Assembly: GCA_963675135.1 (NCBI GenBank)
Contig: OY776130.1
Coordinates: 62,095,808 to 62,159,807 of the forward strand
Direction of reading: 5' to 3'
Length of the DNA stretch: 64,000 nucleotides
From: Galeopsis tetrahit
Lineage: Eukaryota > Streptophyta > Magnoliopsida > Lamiales > Lamiaceae
Shown here: positions 9,779 to 21,295 of the stretch, in pieces
Numbering within the stretch: position 1 is the first letter of the stretch
Layout: the number at the start of each line of letters is the position of its first letter
Position numbers and translations under genes: made by a program
The notes under the pieces: generated by a model
The model's input: only the letters and a program-made list of their open reading frames with translations
Told to the model about the DNA's origin: nothing
The model's database searches: none

Positions 9779-10747
9779 TTAATTGTTCAACAAAGATCGA
9801 TGCTCTTCAACGCTCAATTCTTCGATCAAATTCATCTGGCAAAGCGGATTAGTATTGAAAGGCTGAATCTCCGTGCACTTGCTACAAAGCATCATCGACG
9901 TCCCAAACCCTTGCTCCGCCGTCGCCGCCGGACACCTCCGCGCCACCACCACCGAGTTAATCACGTCGTCCGTCGGATGATACACCGACAGGACCTCAAA
10001 CCCTCGGAGGTGGCGCGGCTCCACCACCGGGTACAAAAACGCCCGGGCCCCGTGGGCGCTCCTGACCATCAGGAGCGCCCCCGGGGCCATATTCTTCGCC
10101 AAATGTTCGATCACATGCACCTTCATCTCGATATCCATCCCAACGAGAGCCGCCAAGAAAACGACGTCGTACTCCTTCAAGGCGTCCCCAGGGACGTCCA
10201 TGATGTCGTTCGTGTAGAACGACATCCGCTTCGACAGATCCGGGTGCGACTCCACCAGCTTAGCGGCCATGGAGTTTGCAAGCGGATCAATGTCGAAATT
10301 GTGGAAGATGGTGGATTGGAGGTGGTGGGAGGCGAGGACGATTGAGGTGAGGGGGAGGGGGCCGGACCCCACGAACGCGATGGAACGGGGGTTGGGGGAG
10401 TGGGGGCGGAGGAGGTCGAATTCGAGGCGGCTAAGTTTGAGGTAGTTGTTGTAGTAAGGGAATAAATCAAGGTGGTCTAGTGGGAGATCGTAGGAGGCGA
10501 GGATCGTGGCGAAGTGTTTTTCGAGGAGGCCTTCGGCTTGGCCGCAAAGGGAGATGAGTTTTGTGCGGATTTGTTGGATTTGGGAGCATAGTTTGGTTAC
10601 ATCAATTGGGTGGGGGGGAATGCAAGTGAGGACGAGGTTTGTGAAGAGAGAGTCGACTTGTTTGGAGGGATTGAGGTTTTCAAGATTGGAGATTTGTTCG
10701 TAGAGTTGGCATATTTTTTGGACAAGGGGGTCGGTAAGACAAACCAT
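9779..10747 (-). CDS. NAS: Nicotianamine synthase
   Basis: Intact single-exon 322-residue protein; length and lack of introns fit the plant NAS family (about 317-335 residues). NAS condenses three S-adenosyl-methionine molecules into nicotianamine, a cytosolic chelator that moves iron, zinc and copper through phloem and between tissues. The N-terminal helical part contains Y-D-L-P (about residue 86) and F-P-Y-Y-N-N-Y (about 96). The methyltransferase-like fold carries the glycine-rich SAM-binding stretch F-V-G-S-G-P-L-P-L-T-S (about 125-135), and D-V-V-F-L-A-A-L-V-G follows near residue 200. The coding sequence is far more GC-rich than its surroundings, which creates long but meaningless frames on the other strand. 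A TATATATATA box lies about 90 bp upstream. Single gene here, with no tandem copy. Confidence 0.97.
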   Translation of the reverse strand: MVCLTDPLVQKICQLYEQISNLENLNPSKQVDSLFTNLVLTCIPPHPIDVTKLCSQIQQIRTKLISLCGQAEGLLEKHFATILASYDLPLDHLDLFPYYNNYLKLSRLEFDLLRPHSPNPRSIAFVGSGPLPLTSIVLASHHLQSTIFHNFDIDPLANSMAAKLVESHPDLSKRMSFYTNDIMDVPGDALKEYDVVFLAALVGMDIEMKVHVIEHLAKNMAPGALLMVRSAHGARAFLYPVVEPRHLRGFEVLSVYHPTDDVINSVVVARRCPAATAEQGFGTSMMLCSKCTEIQPFNTNPLCQMNLIEELSVEEHRSLLNN

Positions 10748-10835
10748 ATTGGTTATGTTTTAGTAATTAGGTTTGGGATAGGGTGTGGGAATTGAGATGA
10801 GGGGGCACGCAGATAGAGAGAATGGTGTTGTTGGG

Positions 10836-10847
10836 ATATATATATAG
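10836..10847 (-). promoter_or_regulatory. Candidate TATA box of the NAS gene
   Basis: An uninterrupted TA repeat about 90 bp upstream of the NAS start on the minus strand predicts a transcript start some 60 bp before the ATG. Iron-deficiency elements further upstream could not be assigned by eye. Confidence 0.5.
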
Positions 10848-12193
10848 AGATATAGAGTGGGCTTGGGAGGGCAATTGTGGGGCCATTTGTCATGGGGGGT
10901 GGTTTGACTAGTCACTACTATATTTGTAAAACATGTTTCTATTTGTTGGAGTATATAGTTATTCCACCTTCTATTCTTATTTTCGGCTTCTATAGAAACT
11001 ATATAAGCAGCTTAAAATTCTTTGAGAAGACAATTTTAAAAGAAGTGATCATTTCACCCTTTCCACCAAAGTTTACACACTCCCATTACCATACTATGGC
11101 TATGGAGGAAGTCTTGGAAACATCATTTTTTAAAACATTAATTTGGGTAGAATAATAATTAAATCCACGAACCATAAAATATGAAAAATCTCATGTGAGA
11201 CGTTGGAATCATAATAAGACACGTTAACAGTCATTTCTTTTAAAGTGTTAAAGCAGGATGTCCAAATTGGAGTATATCTTATCGTGAGATGATCTTAAGC
11301 AAGACTTCATAAAATATACTTCTCCATTTTCATATTATTTATCATTTTGTTGTCTTAATTTCTCTTTAAAAAAATTTGTCGTTTTTATCTGTTTTTACCA
11401 CGTTTCTTTCTAAAGTCTAAACTACCTCTATATATCACAAAATCTTATTTTAATTGAAAATATATTTGTATGTATCTCTTTTTTTTCTCTCTCTATTTAT
11501 ATATGTGACCATTTTTTAAAAATCAGTTTTTAAATATTATTATTTCATAGCTCAAGTGCATCATTACTCGTGTGGTCTTGGGCTCGAGTTATGCGAAGGG
11601 GGTTCAAGTCGTGAAATATGAATATATTAAATATACATATTAAATTTGTCATTTACGAGATTATGTGCAATACGAAGAATAATATATATATATTTTTTTT
11701 GAACATAAAGGGTAAATATACAAAGAATAATATATTTAGTTAACATATACACATATATGTAGGGAAGTAAGAAAGGCATGAAACATGCAACAAGAATCTA
11801 GTATCGTAGTCATGTTTGCCACACTTTCACACGGGGTAACAGCAGTATATATGCAACAAGTTATAATTAGTCACAATAAATTAATTAATCAATACTCCTA
11901 CTTGATGTTAGTTAATTACAGATACTCTATGCTTTCACACTTTAAGATTTGTGTCAAACTACAAATTAATTCTTCTTAAGACATACGTGCAACAAAACCA
12001 TTTTTTAAGCCAAGAAAACCGTTATTTTTACATTAATTAATTAATTAAACACATATATAATTGACCTAGCTAGCTAGGTTTGGGAATCATCGGATTCACA
12101 CATGTAGTTACTGAAAATGAAATACAGTTTCTAAACAATTTTCCACGTCCAAATCACTCATCACCCTTCCTAATTTCTAAACAACACAGTGCG

Positions 12194-12348
12194 TTTTTAC
12201 AGGAATCAGATCTCCTCAGCTCCTGTACGTGTACATGAGGGTTCTGTGCAGGAGGAGAATCTTTGGATCACACCTTTGGATCACATACATCCGTGCGGGT
12301 GTGATCAAATGTTCTCCGGTACAGAAAGAGGTCTGATTCCTGTAAAAA
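12194..12348. repeat. Short foldback element with perfect 17-bp inverted ends
   Basis: TTTTTACAGGAATCAGA at 12194-12210 is repeated exactly in inverse at 12332-12348. The 120-bp loop contains further inverted pieces (GGATCACACC against GGGTGTGATC). It could be a small MITE; no clear TSD is seen. Confidence 0.6.
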
Positions 12349-12656
12349 CATTGTCATTTTCACTATCTCTAAAATTATGTTACTCTTCATGAAACTGTCT
12401 AAAGTAAAAATAATCAAAATTTAGATATGTTGGATATCTATGGTCGAATCTGAATATCTTAATTGATTCAGATTGAATCGCAGATGACGTATCTTTCGAT
12501 CATTTAGTATGCCCACAATCAAATGTATTTTTACATTTTGAGTAAAAAAGTTGTATTAACTTACCTAGTAAAGTGGCACTACCCAAATTAAAAAGTGTAG
12601 ATTGAGTTAGTAGGGTAGTGAAAGTTCATTTAATTTGAATTCTTCTAACAAGTTTT

Positions 12657-12898
12657 AGGTTGCGTTTGGATGGAGGGATTTGATTTGAGAAGGTATTTCA
12701 AATGAAGGTTTTGAAAATAGATGGATTTCAAATGACATGGTTTTAGTGAGAATTTGAAATCTCTCACAATTTAAACTAAAAAGTGTGTGGACACAAATCT
12801 AAGTATTTGAAATCCATTCATAATCCAAACATATAGAATGGATTTGGGTTGTGGATTTAAAATTCATAAGTCCAAATCCACCCAACCAAACGGAGCCT
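12657..12898. mobile_element. MITE-like element, 242 bp
   Basis: Left end AGGTTGCGTTTGGATGGA matches the inverse of the right end TCCACCCAACCAAACGGAGCCT with a few mismatches. The interior is a diverged foldback around GATTTGAAAT. The GTTTGG-type end is common in plant hAT- and PIF-type MITEs; superfamily not assigned. Confidence 0.55.
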
Positions 12899-13185
12899 AA
12901 AAGAATTTCATTTTATTTACATACATGTATTTGCTCTTAACTTTCCTAATTTGATAAAGTAAACTATATATATTTGATATTAATTTTATCTAAAACGTGT
13001 ATATTGATATAATTAACGTTAGTATAAATAATCACATGGCTAGTCTTGGGTGAGATCGTCTCACAAAATGAGATCCGTGAGACGGTCCTCATATATAAAA
13101 AGTTATAATTGTTGAATAAAAAGTGATAGTGTTTAAGTAAAAAGTGATAGTCACTTTTGTTAAAAATATTATCACTTTTTACTTA

Positions 13186-14119
13186 GGAGGTTATATTCAA
13201 TTGAGATTCTATTGGATTTTTTTGGACTTTAAAAAGTACGTGGATTTATAAAATCTATAGAGTCTATGTAGAGTTTGACTGATTTTTTTTATTAATTTAT
13301 ATGAATTTGCATAGACTTGATAGGATTGTGTAATATAGTTTTTTATTGATTTACTTAGATTTTTCTAAACTCCGATATTAATGCGAAGAGTGTTTTTTTT
13401 TAATATGAAGTGTTTTTTTAATTAATATTATATATAAAATATTTTACCAATAAGATATATATATATATATATATTATATAAAGTTTATATATTAATTCGG
13501 GGCGGGTCGGACATTAGACCCAGACCCGATCCATATTCAATACGGGGCGAATCTGATCTGATCCAAAGCTCGCGGGTTGGGTCAATATTGTCATTCCTAC
13601 TTTTGATCTTTCGTCTTTAGAGTTTTATGAGAGAATCCGTTGAAATCTCTGGTTTTTAGAAGAGATTTTGGATAGTGCAATTTATTTATAATTTTGGAGG
13701 AGAATCCAACAAAATTCATAGAGTATTAAAATTATAGATTGTTAAATACCTAAAGGTTTTATAAAGACTCTTTAAAGTAAAGTCTAGTATGCACTCGAGT
13801 GCATGTTGTACACCCTAATCTAAAGAAAAGTGTATGTTATTAAACTGAAAAGTATAACACAATATTACTAAAAAGTGTAAGTCACTATGACTAAAAATAT
13901 TATTATACAGTTTAATAATTGAAAAGTGCAACACCATTTACCAAAAAGTGTAAGTAAAAAAAATAAACTAGGGTGCACAACATGCACTCGAGTCCATAGC
14001 AGACCAACAAATCCGTATTTACCCCATAATTTTTAAAGACTTTTGAAAATCTGAATTAAATACCCCTAAACTTTAAAAGTCCAAAAAAATCCTACATAAT
14101 CTATAACCAATACACCCCT
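13186..14119. mobile_element. PIF/Harbinger-like non-autonomous element, copy 1, TTA TSD
   Basis: Left end GGAGGTTATATTCAATTGAG and the inverse of the right end share the family terminus seen in the second copy at 50783-51717. TTA flanks both ends (13183-13185 and 14120-14122). Sharing with copy 2 extends well beyond the termini, for example GAGAATCCGTTGAAATCTCT near 13632 and near 51462. No coding capacity is visible. Confidence 0.7.
13780..14005. mobile_element. MITE nested inside the PIF-like element
   Basis: The left border, around TATGCACTCGAGTGCATGTT then GTACACCCTAA, is matched in inverse by AGGGTGCACAACATGCACTC then GAGTCCATAGCAGACC. It is absent from the equivalent place in the second PIF-like copy, which supports a later insertion. 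Confidence 0.55.
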
Positions 14120-14334
14120 TTAAACATATCACTTTTTTTACAAACCAAAATCTGAATACATTTCATAAAAGATCCGTGATACGGTCTCACAAAGTTTTTG
14201 CCATAATCACAAATAAATAAAAATGACACTAACTAGTTTTGACTGAAAAATAACGTTGCTAGCTCCAAATAAAACGTGACTGAAACAGACAATATATAAT
14301 GATGTATATCTATGTTCAATGTAATTAATTACTA

Positions 14335-14620
14335 CTCCCTCCGTTCCACATGAATTTGCACACTTTTTATATATATATGGATGTCTCATACCAATTTACA
14401 CACTCCATAAAAGGAAATATCTTCACAACCCTCACCCTTGAAATATACTCATATTTACACATATGTCATTACTTTTCCACACTCAATCTACTTTTTACTT
14501 TACTTTATTCATAAAAGTTTACAAAACTATCCCTCAAAACATCAATCATTACACCTTTCTTACACATTTTTTAAAATGTGTGTCGGTCAAAGGGTGCAAG
14601 TTCCTCCGGGACGGAGGGAG
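14335..14620. mobile_element. Stowaway-like MITE, TA TSD
   Basis: Starts CTCCCTCCGTTCC directly after TA (14333-14334) and ends GGGACGGAGGGAG before TA (14621-14622), the textbook Stowaway/Tc1-mariner arrangement. Its internal sequence resembles the inverse of the copies at 19786-20057 and 21929-22210. Confidence 0.85.
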
Positions 14621-14740
14621 TACTATACATTGAGTTGCTCAAGTCTTTTTCTTTTCTTTTTTTTAGTTTCAAAAAAAAAAATTAAGCCTCAATCTTATTT
14701 TATAAAATTGTAAAATCTTTAATTACTCAAATCTTTTTCA

Positions 14741-15707
14741 TCTCACCACACAAATATTAGAAAGCGGCATTTGATGTACATCGAAAACTAAAAGTCGCGA
14801 AATTGTTTTACCGCTATTTGATGTATAAGCACGCTTCTGTTGTCTTTGCATTCCCTTTTGACACCTTTTCGACCAAATTATCGTTTCTTCTCCGAGTTTC
14901 ATTTTTCTCGTGCTGCTGTGGAATCTTTTGAAGATTGTTTGGATGCTCCACAAGTAAGATTCTTTTACTTTGCAGTGCTACTTTTTTTTTGGGGGTGAAT
15001 TTTACGTCTTTTTGTTGAAAATCAGAAGCTAAAAAGCTAAGTTCTGTGAGCGTTGGCTTGAATATTTTAAATAATTGTTATGGAACTCTTGTTTGGTTGA
15101 TGATATTGCGTTACAGAGTATATTTCGACACGTACGGAGAATTTTGAGCTAGCTCGCGGCGATGATTGAGTTAAAATTAAAGTAGTTATACTGGGTATTG
15201 TTTGTGCATATCGTGTGTGTTTGTTCTGTGTTTCAGTATATTTGAAATTTTTTAAACTTAAGTAGATGAATTGGTAATTGTGTGTGTGGTTGAGACATGA
15301 ATTGTGAGGCTAAATATGATATGTATGTATGTCTATGTTGTTTAACATATCAATCCTAATTCAGTAATTTTTTTTCTGGCCTAAAAGGAATGCTTCAGGT
15401 ACTATATCTAATGTTTAACTGCATGCCATATCTATATCTGTGCCCTTTTAGGACATTTTAGGTTTTCCCAATTGGCCTTTGGCGTGTATAGTTAGTTGTT
15501 TACACAATTGTTATCTTGATCTTTTGAATTGATTTCATTCATTATGAAAGTGGATTAGTATATTGTTTGATTTTTCCTTATGATCCCATTCGGAGTTTTG
15601 ACATGACTTGCATGCTTGGTTACACAATACTGTTGTGTTTATTTTGTTATAATTTGAATCGGTTACAGAAGAAAGTAAATAAGCAGTTCGTCGAACAGTT
15701 TCCATTC
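14741..15707 (+). other. Probable 5' leader exon and leader intron of INO80B
   Basis: A donor AAG|GTAAGA-like site near 14952 and an acceptor TTACAG at 15663-15668 would remove a ~0.7-kb intron and place about 39 leader bases before the ATG at 15708. Leader boundaries are inferred from splice motifs only. Confidence 0.45.
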
Positions 15708-18700
15708 ATGGACAACTATGGAAGTTTTGGGATTAATGCAACGTCCAAACCTTCGAGGAAGAGAAGGAGTAATTTGCATCGTCGACCCACAAATGGAAAT
15801 GATTCTCCTCAAGAGTATCGGGATTCTATTTCATTATCATCAACACCATCAGATCATGTTAGTGATGCACCAAGTGAAGGCAATGTTATGCATGAATGCA
15901 TATCCAGGGCATCATATACTAACCTTGCTGATGATGAAACAGTGAATAGGGCTTATGATGAAGGTGAAATATTTGATGATTCAATTGAACTTAGAGCGTC
16001 TGTTGGAGATAATCCTGCAGAAGCTTGCTGGAAGAATCTGAAAGTGAAAGACAACAAAACGAGCGAAACTGTAGTTGGCGGGCCCCATTCTGGGCCAATA
16101 AGAGCAGCAGCTGATGGAGTTGGAAGCAAATTCAATAAGGTGAAACTGAAGGTTGGAGGTGTAACACACAGTATTCACGCAAAGTCTGCTCCTCTGGATG
16201 ACATAAATAATCAGGTATTTGTCCACTCATGATTGAAAGTGTCTCAAGTTGTTATTGCTCTGAAACTCTGGGGGACAGCCTAAAAGGCTATTTTAAATAA
16301 ATAAAAATGTGTATTTACTCATTCTAGGTATCAGTGTATCACCATTTGATATTAGTTGCCAAGTGATAGTTGAAATTATGTTGTTTGTTAGGAAATGGTT
16401 GTTGATGCTACTTGTGATACGATTATGAATGTCTGTATCACCTGTGCTCATTTAATTAGAGTTCTGCCTCATTGACAATTTTATGCTTGTTGGTTGTTAT
16501 AGGAAAAAATTAATCTCCATTCTATGGAAGAGAAAGGTGGCCTCCGTGGTGTACCATGGAAAGATTTTTCCAAAACTGGTGTCTCCTTTGGCAAAGTGGA
16601 AGCCTCGGGGGTCGATATACAAGAGGAATCTGCCAAGCAAGCATTGAAGCGTGGCGGGTCTTCTAAAAGAAAGCCTATGACCAAGAAATACTTGGTTGAT
16701 GAAGCATATGATGAGGATGAGGAGGAGGATGATGAGATTCGGTACCTTCAAAAACTCAAAACTTCAAGAATTGCATCTTTTGATGATACAGAGTATGAAG
16801 ATGAAACCAGAGTTAGGAAATTGCGAAAGATCTCAACGGTAATGGATAGAGATGTTGATAAGTATTATTTGGGTGCTGGAGATTATGACTCCTCAAGATC
16901 AGTCAAAGAAAGTAAGAAATCCAGATCATATGAAGATACTGAGTATGGGGAGGACGAGGAATCAGTATCTGATGGTGAGATTGAACACAAGAAGAAGAAA
17001 CAGATGAAAGTGCCAGTTGATGTGTCTGAATGTTCCAAGGAAAGTTCGATCACTACCCGCCGAAGGGCTATTCTGACCGGTAGGGACATCTCGTCAGCTT
17101 CTTTCGAATTTCCAGATGGGTTGCCACCTGCCCCACCAAGAAGTAAGAACTACTCATTGTTTGCATTGGCTAATGACATTTTTTTTGGGCTAGTTGCATA
17201 AAAAGTCGCCATCTTTTCACGTTTTTTCTATTATAACATATGTTTTTAAAATTCACAATTCGACACACAAGATTTTTTAATTTTGCAATTATGTCATGAT
17301 TATTTTCCGGTAACTTATGCTGATGTGGTGCTGTGGAGGCTGGATTTTTTTTGACAACCTTTTGTTATTGTTTCAATTTAGTAACAACTTTTTCTTTGCA
17401 ATTTCATGCACTGCCATGTCAGCAGGACTTGCCGGAATATAGTCATGTGATAGAATTGCAACAATTTGAAAGATTGTGTATCGAATTGCAAATTCTTATG
17501 TTGTACTAATTGATAAAAACTTGAAAAGTCCGTGATTTCTTTTGCAATTAACCTTTTTTTCCTTATGTTGCTCTTGAATGATTGAACAGTATAATTACGA
17601 GGAGAGGATTTTGTCTCCATATTAAGTGAACGTATCGACTGGAATCATTCAAAAAATTGTTCAAATGAGAGTCGAGGATTACAAATCCATTATTGAAATT
17701 GAACATAATCATCCGCACAATCTCAATGGATTTGTTATTAATGATTTTGAATTTAATCTTCAGACTGCTCAATCCAATTATAATCAAATTGTCAGCTTAT
17801 CGTTATGGATTATTGATTGCAGAGCCAAAAGGGCAACTCACTGAAGAGGAGCAACAACTTAAAAGAGCTGAGGCTGCCCAAAGGCGTAGGATACAAAACG
17901 AGAAGGCAGCTCGTGAGTCTGAGGTATATTTTCTCTTTTTTGCTTAATTTTATGGGTAAATTGAAAAAAATCCTTGTAACTTTGATAATATTATGAAAAT
18001 GCCCTGTAACTTTTGAATTATACGAAATTGTCTTGTAACTTTAAAAAGTTAAAATGCCATTGACCGGTTGTAATCAAGTTATTGGCATTTTTGTCAAGTT
18101 ATTTGTTTGATGTTCTTAAATTGGCACGTCAGCCTCTCCCAGTTGCGGCACAGTTTTATCAAGAAATTTAAAGTTACAGGGCAATTCCATAGTATCATCA
18201 AAGTTACAGTGTATTTTTTTCCTAGTAATGTGATATCGGTCCATTCTTGTATACTGCTGTGTATGTGAGATAAATGATGACGGACCTTATTTATTATTAG
18301 GCTGAGGCAATCAGGAAGATTTTGGGTCAAGAATCCAGCAGAAAAAAGCGGGAAGAGAAAATTAGAAAACGACAAGAGGAGTTAGCACAGGTAGAAACTT
18401 ATTCATAGATAGCAGCTTTTATCCCTATACGTTTTTAGTTGTTTATCCTAAACATGTATTGTAATGCAGGAGAGAAACAGTGGTGCTGCTTTTGTTGCAT
18501 CAAATGCTGTTAGATGGGTCATGGGACCTTCAGGGACAGTTGTGACATTTCCCGATGAAATTGGCCTCCCAAGTATATTTGAACCCAAGTCTTCCAGGTA
18601 TTGAATCCTGATGAGCTCTGTCAACTAGTAATGTAAAACCGAGTTGAACTGATATTGTCTAACTTGAGCTCGATAAGCTCAAGCTCGATAGGCTCTTGAG

Positions 18701-19475
18701 GAGTTATACATAAAATTTTATACGAGTAATTAAATTAAATATATTAAAGGTAAAATAGTGTAAATATCCCAGGATCGATAGGCTCTTGAGGAGTTGGATA
18801 TTGTTGAGGTCAAGCAAATCAAAAACTCAAACTCGATTTGATTTGATTAACTTTGAGCTGAACTAGCTCTCACCAGCTGGCTTGATTTAATTGCAACCCC
18901 CCTTTCAACACAGCCCAAAGCATATTAATAGAAGGGAAATTAGTTTTTCTAGTCATGTAAGTTATCCCTATTTCGATTTTAGTCTCGTATCGTAGAATTT
19001 TATAAATTGAAAATACTCTTGTCATTTTCAATTTTTCAACATTTTGGTCCGATAACTAGATGTAAGAGGTGAAACATCCGAGAACTAGTTGCAAGAAGTG
19101 AAACATTTGGTTGACCAATCAGACTTTGTCACCAAATGTTTTATCCTCTATAGCCGGTAAAATGCCAAAAATGTAAAGTTGCAGGACTATTTTCAATTCC
19201 TCAAAGTCAATAAGACTGGAACCGAAATAAGGATAACTTACGAGACTTGATAGAATTTCCTTTCCAACAAGCTAGTTTGATTACAAATACAACCTACTAT
19301 GTTTGATTTTACTTTGACTTGGATTTCCAGGTATCCTCCTCCTCGAGAAAAATGTGCGGGGCCTTCATGTACAAATGTGTACAAGTACAGAGATTCAAAG
19401 TCGAAGCTCCCGCTCTGCAGTCTTCAATGCTACAAGGCGATCCATGAGAAGGAGCATCCACTACATGCTTGTTAA
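15708..19475 (+). CDS. INO80 chromatin-remodelling complex subunit B (PAPA-1 and zf-HIT domains)
   Basis: Six exons join in phase with GT-AG borders: 15708-16214, 16503-17142, 17823-17923, 18301-18390, 18470-18597 and 19331-19475, giving about 536 residues. The N-terminal two thirds is charged and low-complexity with acidic patches (D-E-D-E-E-E-D-D near residue 240). Residues about 383-455 form the Lys/Arg/Glu-rich helical PAPA-1 region (T-E-E-E-Q-Q-L-K-R-A-E-A-A-Q-R-R-R). The C-terminal ~45 residues are a zf-HIT zinc finger starting E-K-C-A-G-P-S-C and ending near H-P-L-H-A-C. This pair defines the INO80B/Ies2-type nuclear subunit. The start Met was chosen because M-D-N-Y-G-S-F-G leads straight into the basic K-R-R-S...R-R-P motif typical of plant homologues. 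Introns 2, 3 and 5 contain repeat-like foldbacks. Confidence 0.93.
17143..17822. repeat. Foldback-rich sequence in INO80B intron 2
   Basis: Between about 17200 and 17550, sequence such as ATTCACAATTCGACACACAA is mirrored by GATTGTGTATCGAATTGCAA, suggesting a decayed MITE-like insertion. Exact ends not resolved. Confidence 0.4.
17948..18225. mobile_element. MITE-like insertion in INO80B intron 3
   Basis: An AAAAAAATCCTTGTAACTTTGAT-type start (about 17965) is mirrored by ATCAAAGTTACAGTGTATTT near 18200, with several CTTGTAACTTT/AAAGTTACAGGG repeats inside. TSD not identified. Confidence 0.45.
18934..19263. mobile_element. Mutator-type MITE in INO80B intron 5
   Basis: GGGAAATTAGTTTTTCTAGT then GTAAGTTATCCCTATTTCG on the left is mirrored by CGAAATAAGGATAACTTACG and GAATTTCC on the right. 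It is the same family as 44010-44352, which has a clean 9-bp TSD in SRP72. Confidence 0.6.
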
Positions 19476-19785
19476 TCAGTATAACAATGGCGGTTTTTGG
19501 TGAACTTACGTTTCGTAGATGCTGGGCTGTGTACAAAAGGAACTTAGTAACAAGTTTATCCACTCAAGGTAATGCGTACATGTAGTATCTATAAGTCTAT
19601 AACCATGTTTCAATTCTGATTTGCAGTTTCTATTTTCTGTGTGAAAAATGAAAAAAAGGAAACGTCTGAACAACGTACTGTAGTAGGGGTGGTCTGTATG
19701 CTATTTTCGGTATACCATACTGAAATTTTTCTTTTTGTATAACTGAATCCCGATGTCAAACCGAGACTTTCGGAAATATAGACTA

Positions 19786-20057
19786 CTCCCTCCGTCCCGG
19801 AAGTGTTTGCACCACTTTGTGGGCACACTTTTTAAGAAAAAGGTGTAATGAGTGGAGTGTTGAGGGGTAATTTTGTAAACTTATATTAATAAAGTAAAGA
19901 GAGTGGTTGGAATAAGTGTAAAAGTAATGCCATTTTGTGTAAATATGTGAATTTTGTGAGGGTGGAGTTTATGAAAAAATTTCCTTTTTGGGAAGTGCAA
20001 ACAATTATGGGACGGACGAATAAGGAAAGAGTGCAAACAATTATGGGACAGAGGGAA
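19786..20057. mobile_element. Stowaway-like MITE, TA TSD
   Basis: CTCCCTCCGTCCCGGAAGTG after TA (19784-19785), ending GGGACAGAGGGAA before TA (20058). An internal duplication of the GTGCAAACAATTATGGGAC end (about 19997 and 20034) gives it two tandem right ends. Confidence 0.8.
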
Positions 20058-20135
20058 TATATATTAAGTCAAACCGAAATTTTCAGTATACTTTCGGAAA
20101 CTGAAATTTTTGAAATAGTATACTCCATGTTTATA

Positions 20136-21295
20136 GGGTTTTTCTATGGTCAGGAAGGGAGTTCGCCCTTCCTTACAACAGGAAACGAATTAAAAAATGA
20201 CACATCATCTACCTTTGCCATTGTGCGATCTTGTTTTGCATATAATAAAATAATTATTTTTTTAAATAAAATATATAAAATTACAAAAATACCCTTTTGT
20301 AATATAATTTTTTATAAATTATTTTAGTATATCATCCACCCCTACCCTGACCTTACCCCTACCCCTAAAGTCATCTTCTTCCGCGTGTAGCAAACCATAA
20401 TCGTTTCTACAAAGATCAATTAATTGAGAAACCCCATAAAAATTTCTAACATCGTGAAACCCAAAATTTGCAATGCTTAAAAATATATTCCCGAGGCTAC
20501 ATATCAAGACTTCAATCAATATTCAATAATTTTGGATTGCCAAAATCGTGAAATCACATCAATTTATAAAAGAAAAATTGAAAATAGAGGGCTGTAGGTG
20601 GAAAATTAAATTAGGGGTATTGTTTGTGGACGAAGGCAGAGCTCTGCAACAAATTTTTAGGGGTTTACAATTGCGATCTCGAAATCGTGATTTTCTCTTT
20701 ATTGGGTTTAGATTCAAGTTTTCAAATAGTTTGTTGAGGTTTTTTAGCCATGGATTTTTTAATTTTTACAGATCGTATGGTGGTAATTTTCTCGACAGAA
20801 ATTTGTAGAGTTGGATTGAAAATCAATAAATTTATGTTGATTGATTGAGGATTTAATTAGTACTACATGAAAGAAACAGTGATCGTGGGGTGGGGGTGTG
20901 GCGGCAAAGATAGAGTGATGTGGGATAAGGCGGCGGTGGGGTTGGGACTTGGAGTTGGGAGTAGCGACGATGATTGATGATGAAGAGAAAATTAGATTAC
21001 ATTTTAATTAATTTATTTTTCTTTTAAATTTCTGTTTAGAAAATTAATTCGTAAAAGTTTTATATTAATTAAATATTTTTACTTATTTAAATTTAAAAGG
21101 GTATTTTAGGTATTTTATATATAGTAATTTAATTTATTAGTAGGGCGAAACTGTGCAATTGCACATTGCACAGAGCAAATGCACTATTGCGAAGTGCAAT
21201 CCTATCAAAATAATTGTATACGTTGGATCATTAAATTTATTGATCCAACGTTATTTAATATGTTTCCTGTTGTCAGGAAGTGCGAAGAAAGACCC
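20136..21295. mobile_element. Non-autonomous MULE with perfect 9-bp TSD
   Basis: ATGTTTATA occurs at 20127-20135 and again at 21296-21304. Between them the left end GGGTTTTTCTATGGTCAGGA and the inverse of the right end (GGGTCTTTCTTCGCACTTCC) both lead to CAACAGGAAAC. A 9-bp duplication and GGG...CCC ends are the Mutator signature. The interior has no mudrA; minus- and plus-strand frames at 20319-20519 and 20548-20808 match nothing I recognise, so it is a Pack-MULE candidate only. Confidence 0.85.

Larger units (their letters stand above)
13050..14195. mobile_element. Outer element of a nested MITE cluster
   Basis: A GTGAGATCGTCTCACAAAAT...ATCCGTGAGACGGTC end at about 13050 reappears in inverse at about 14168-14195 (GATCCGTGATACGGTCTCACA). 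Both halves carry the internal ATATTATCACTTTTT / ATATCACTTTTTTT motif directly next to the inserted element. It is split by the 934-bp element at 13186-14119. Confidence 0.45.
10850..14740. other. Gene-free stretch between NAS and INO80B
   Basis: No supported gene. It holds NAS upstream sequence, a foldback at 12194-12348, a MITE at 12657-12898, a nested MITE cluster at 13050-14195 and a Stowaway-like MITE at 14335-14620. The part at 11550-11620 has weak tRNA-like A- and B-box similarity (CTCAAGTGC and GGTTCAAGTC) but no clear ends. Confidence 0.6.

Noticed and set aside
9800..10345. 181-codon plus-strand frame opposite nicotianamine synthase
   Set aside because: It is a Arg/His-rich shadow of the GC-rich NAS coding sequence on the other strand; no family resemblance.
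15567..15707. Upstream extension of INO80B to the Met at 15567
   Set aside because: The region before 15669 looks like intron ending in TTACAG, and M-D-N-Y at 15708 fits homologue N-termini better.
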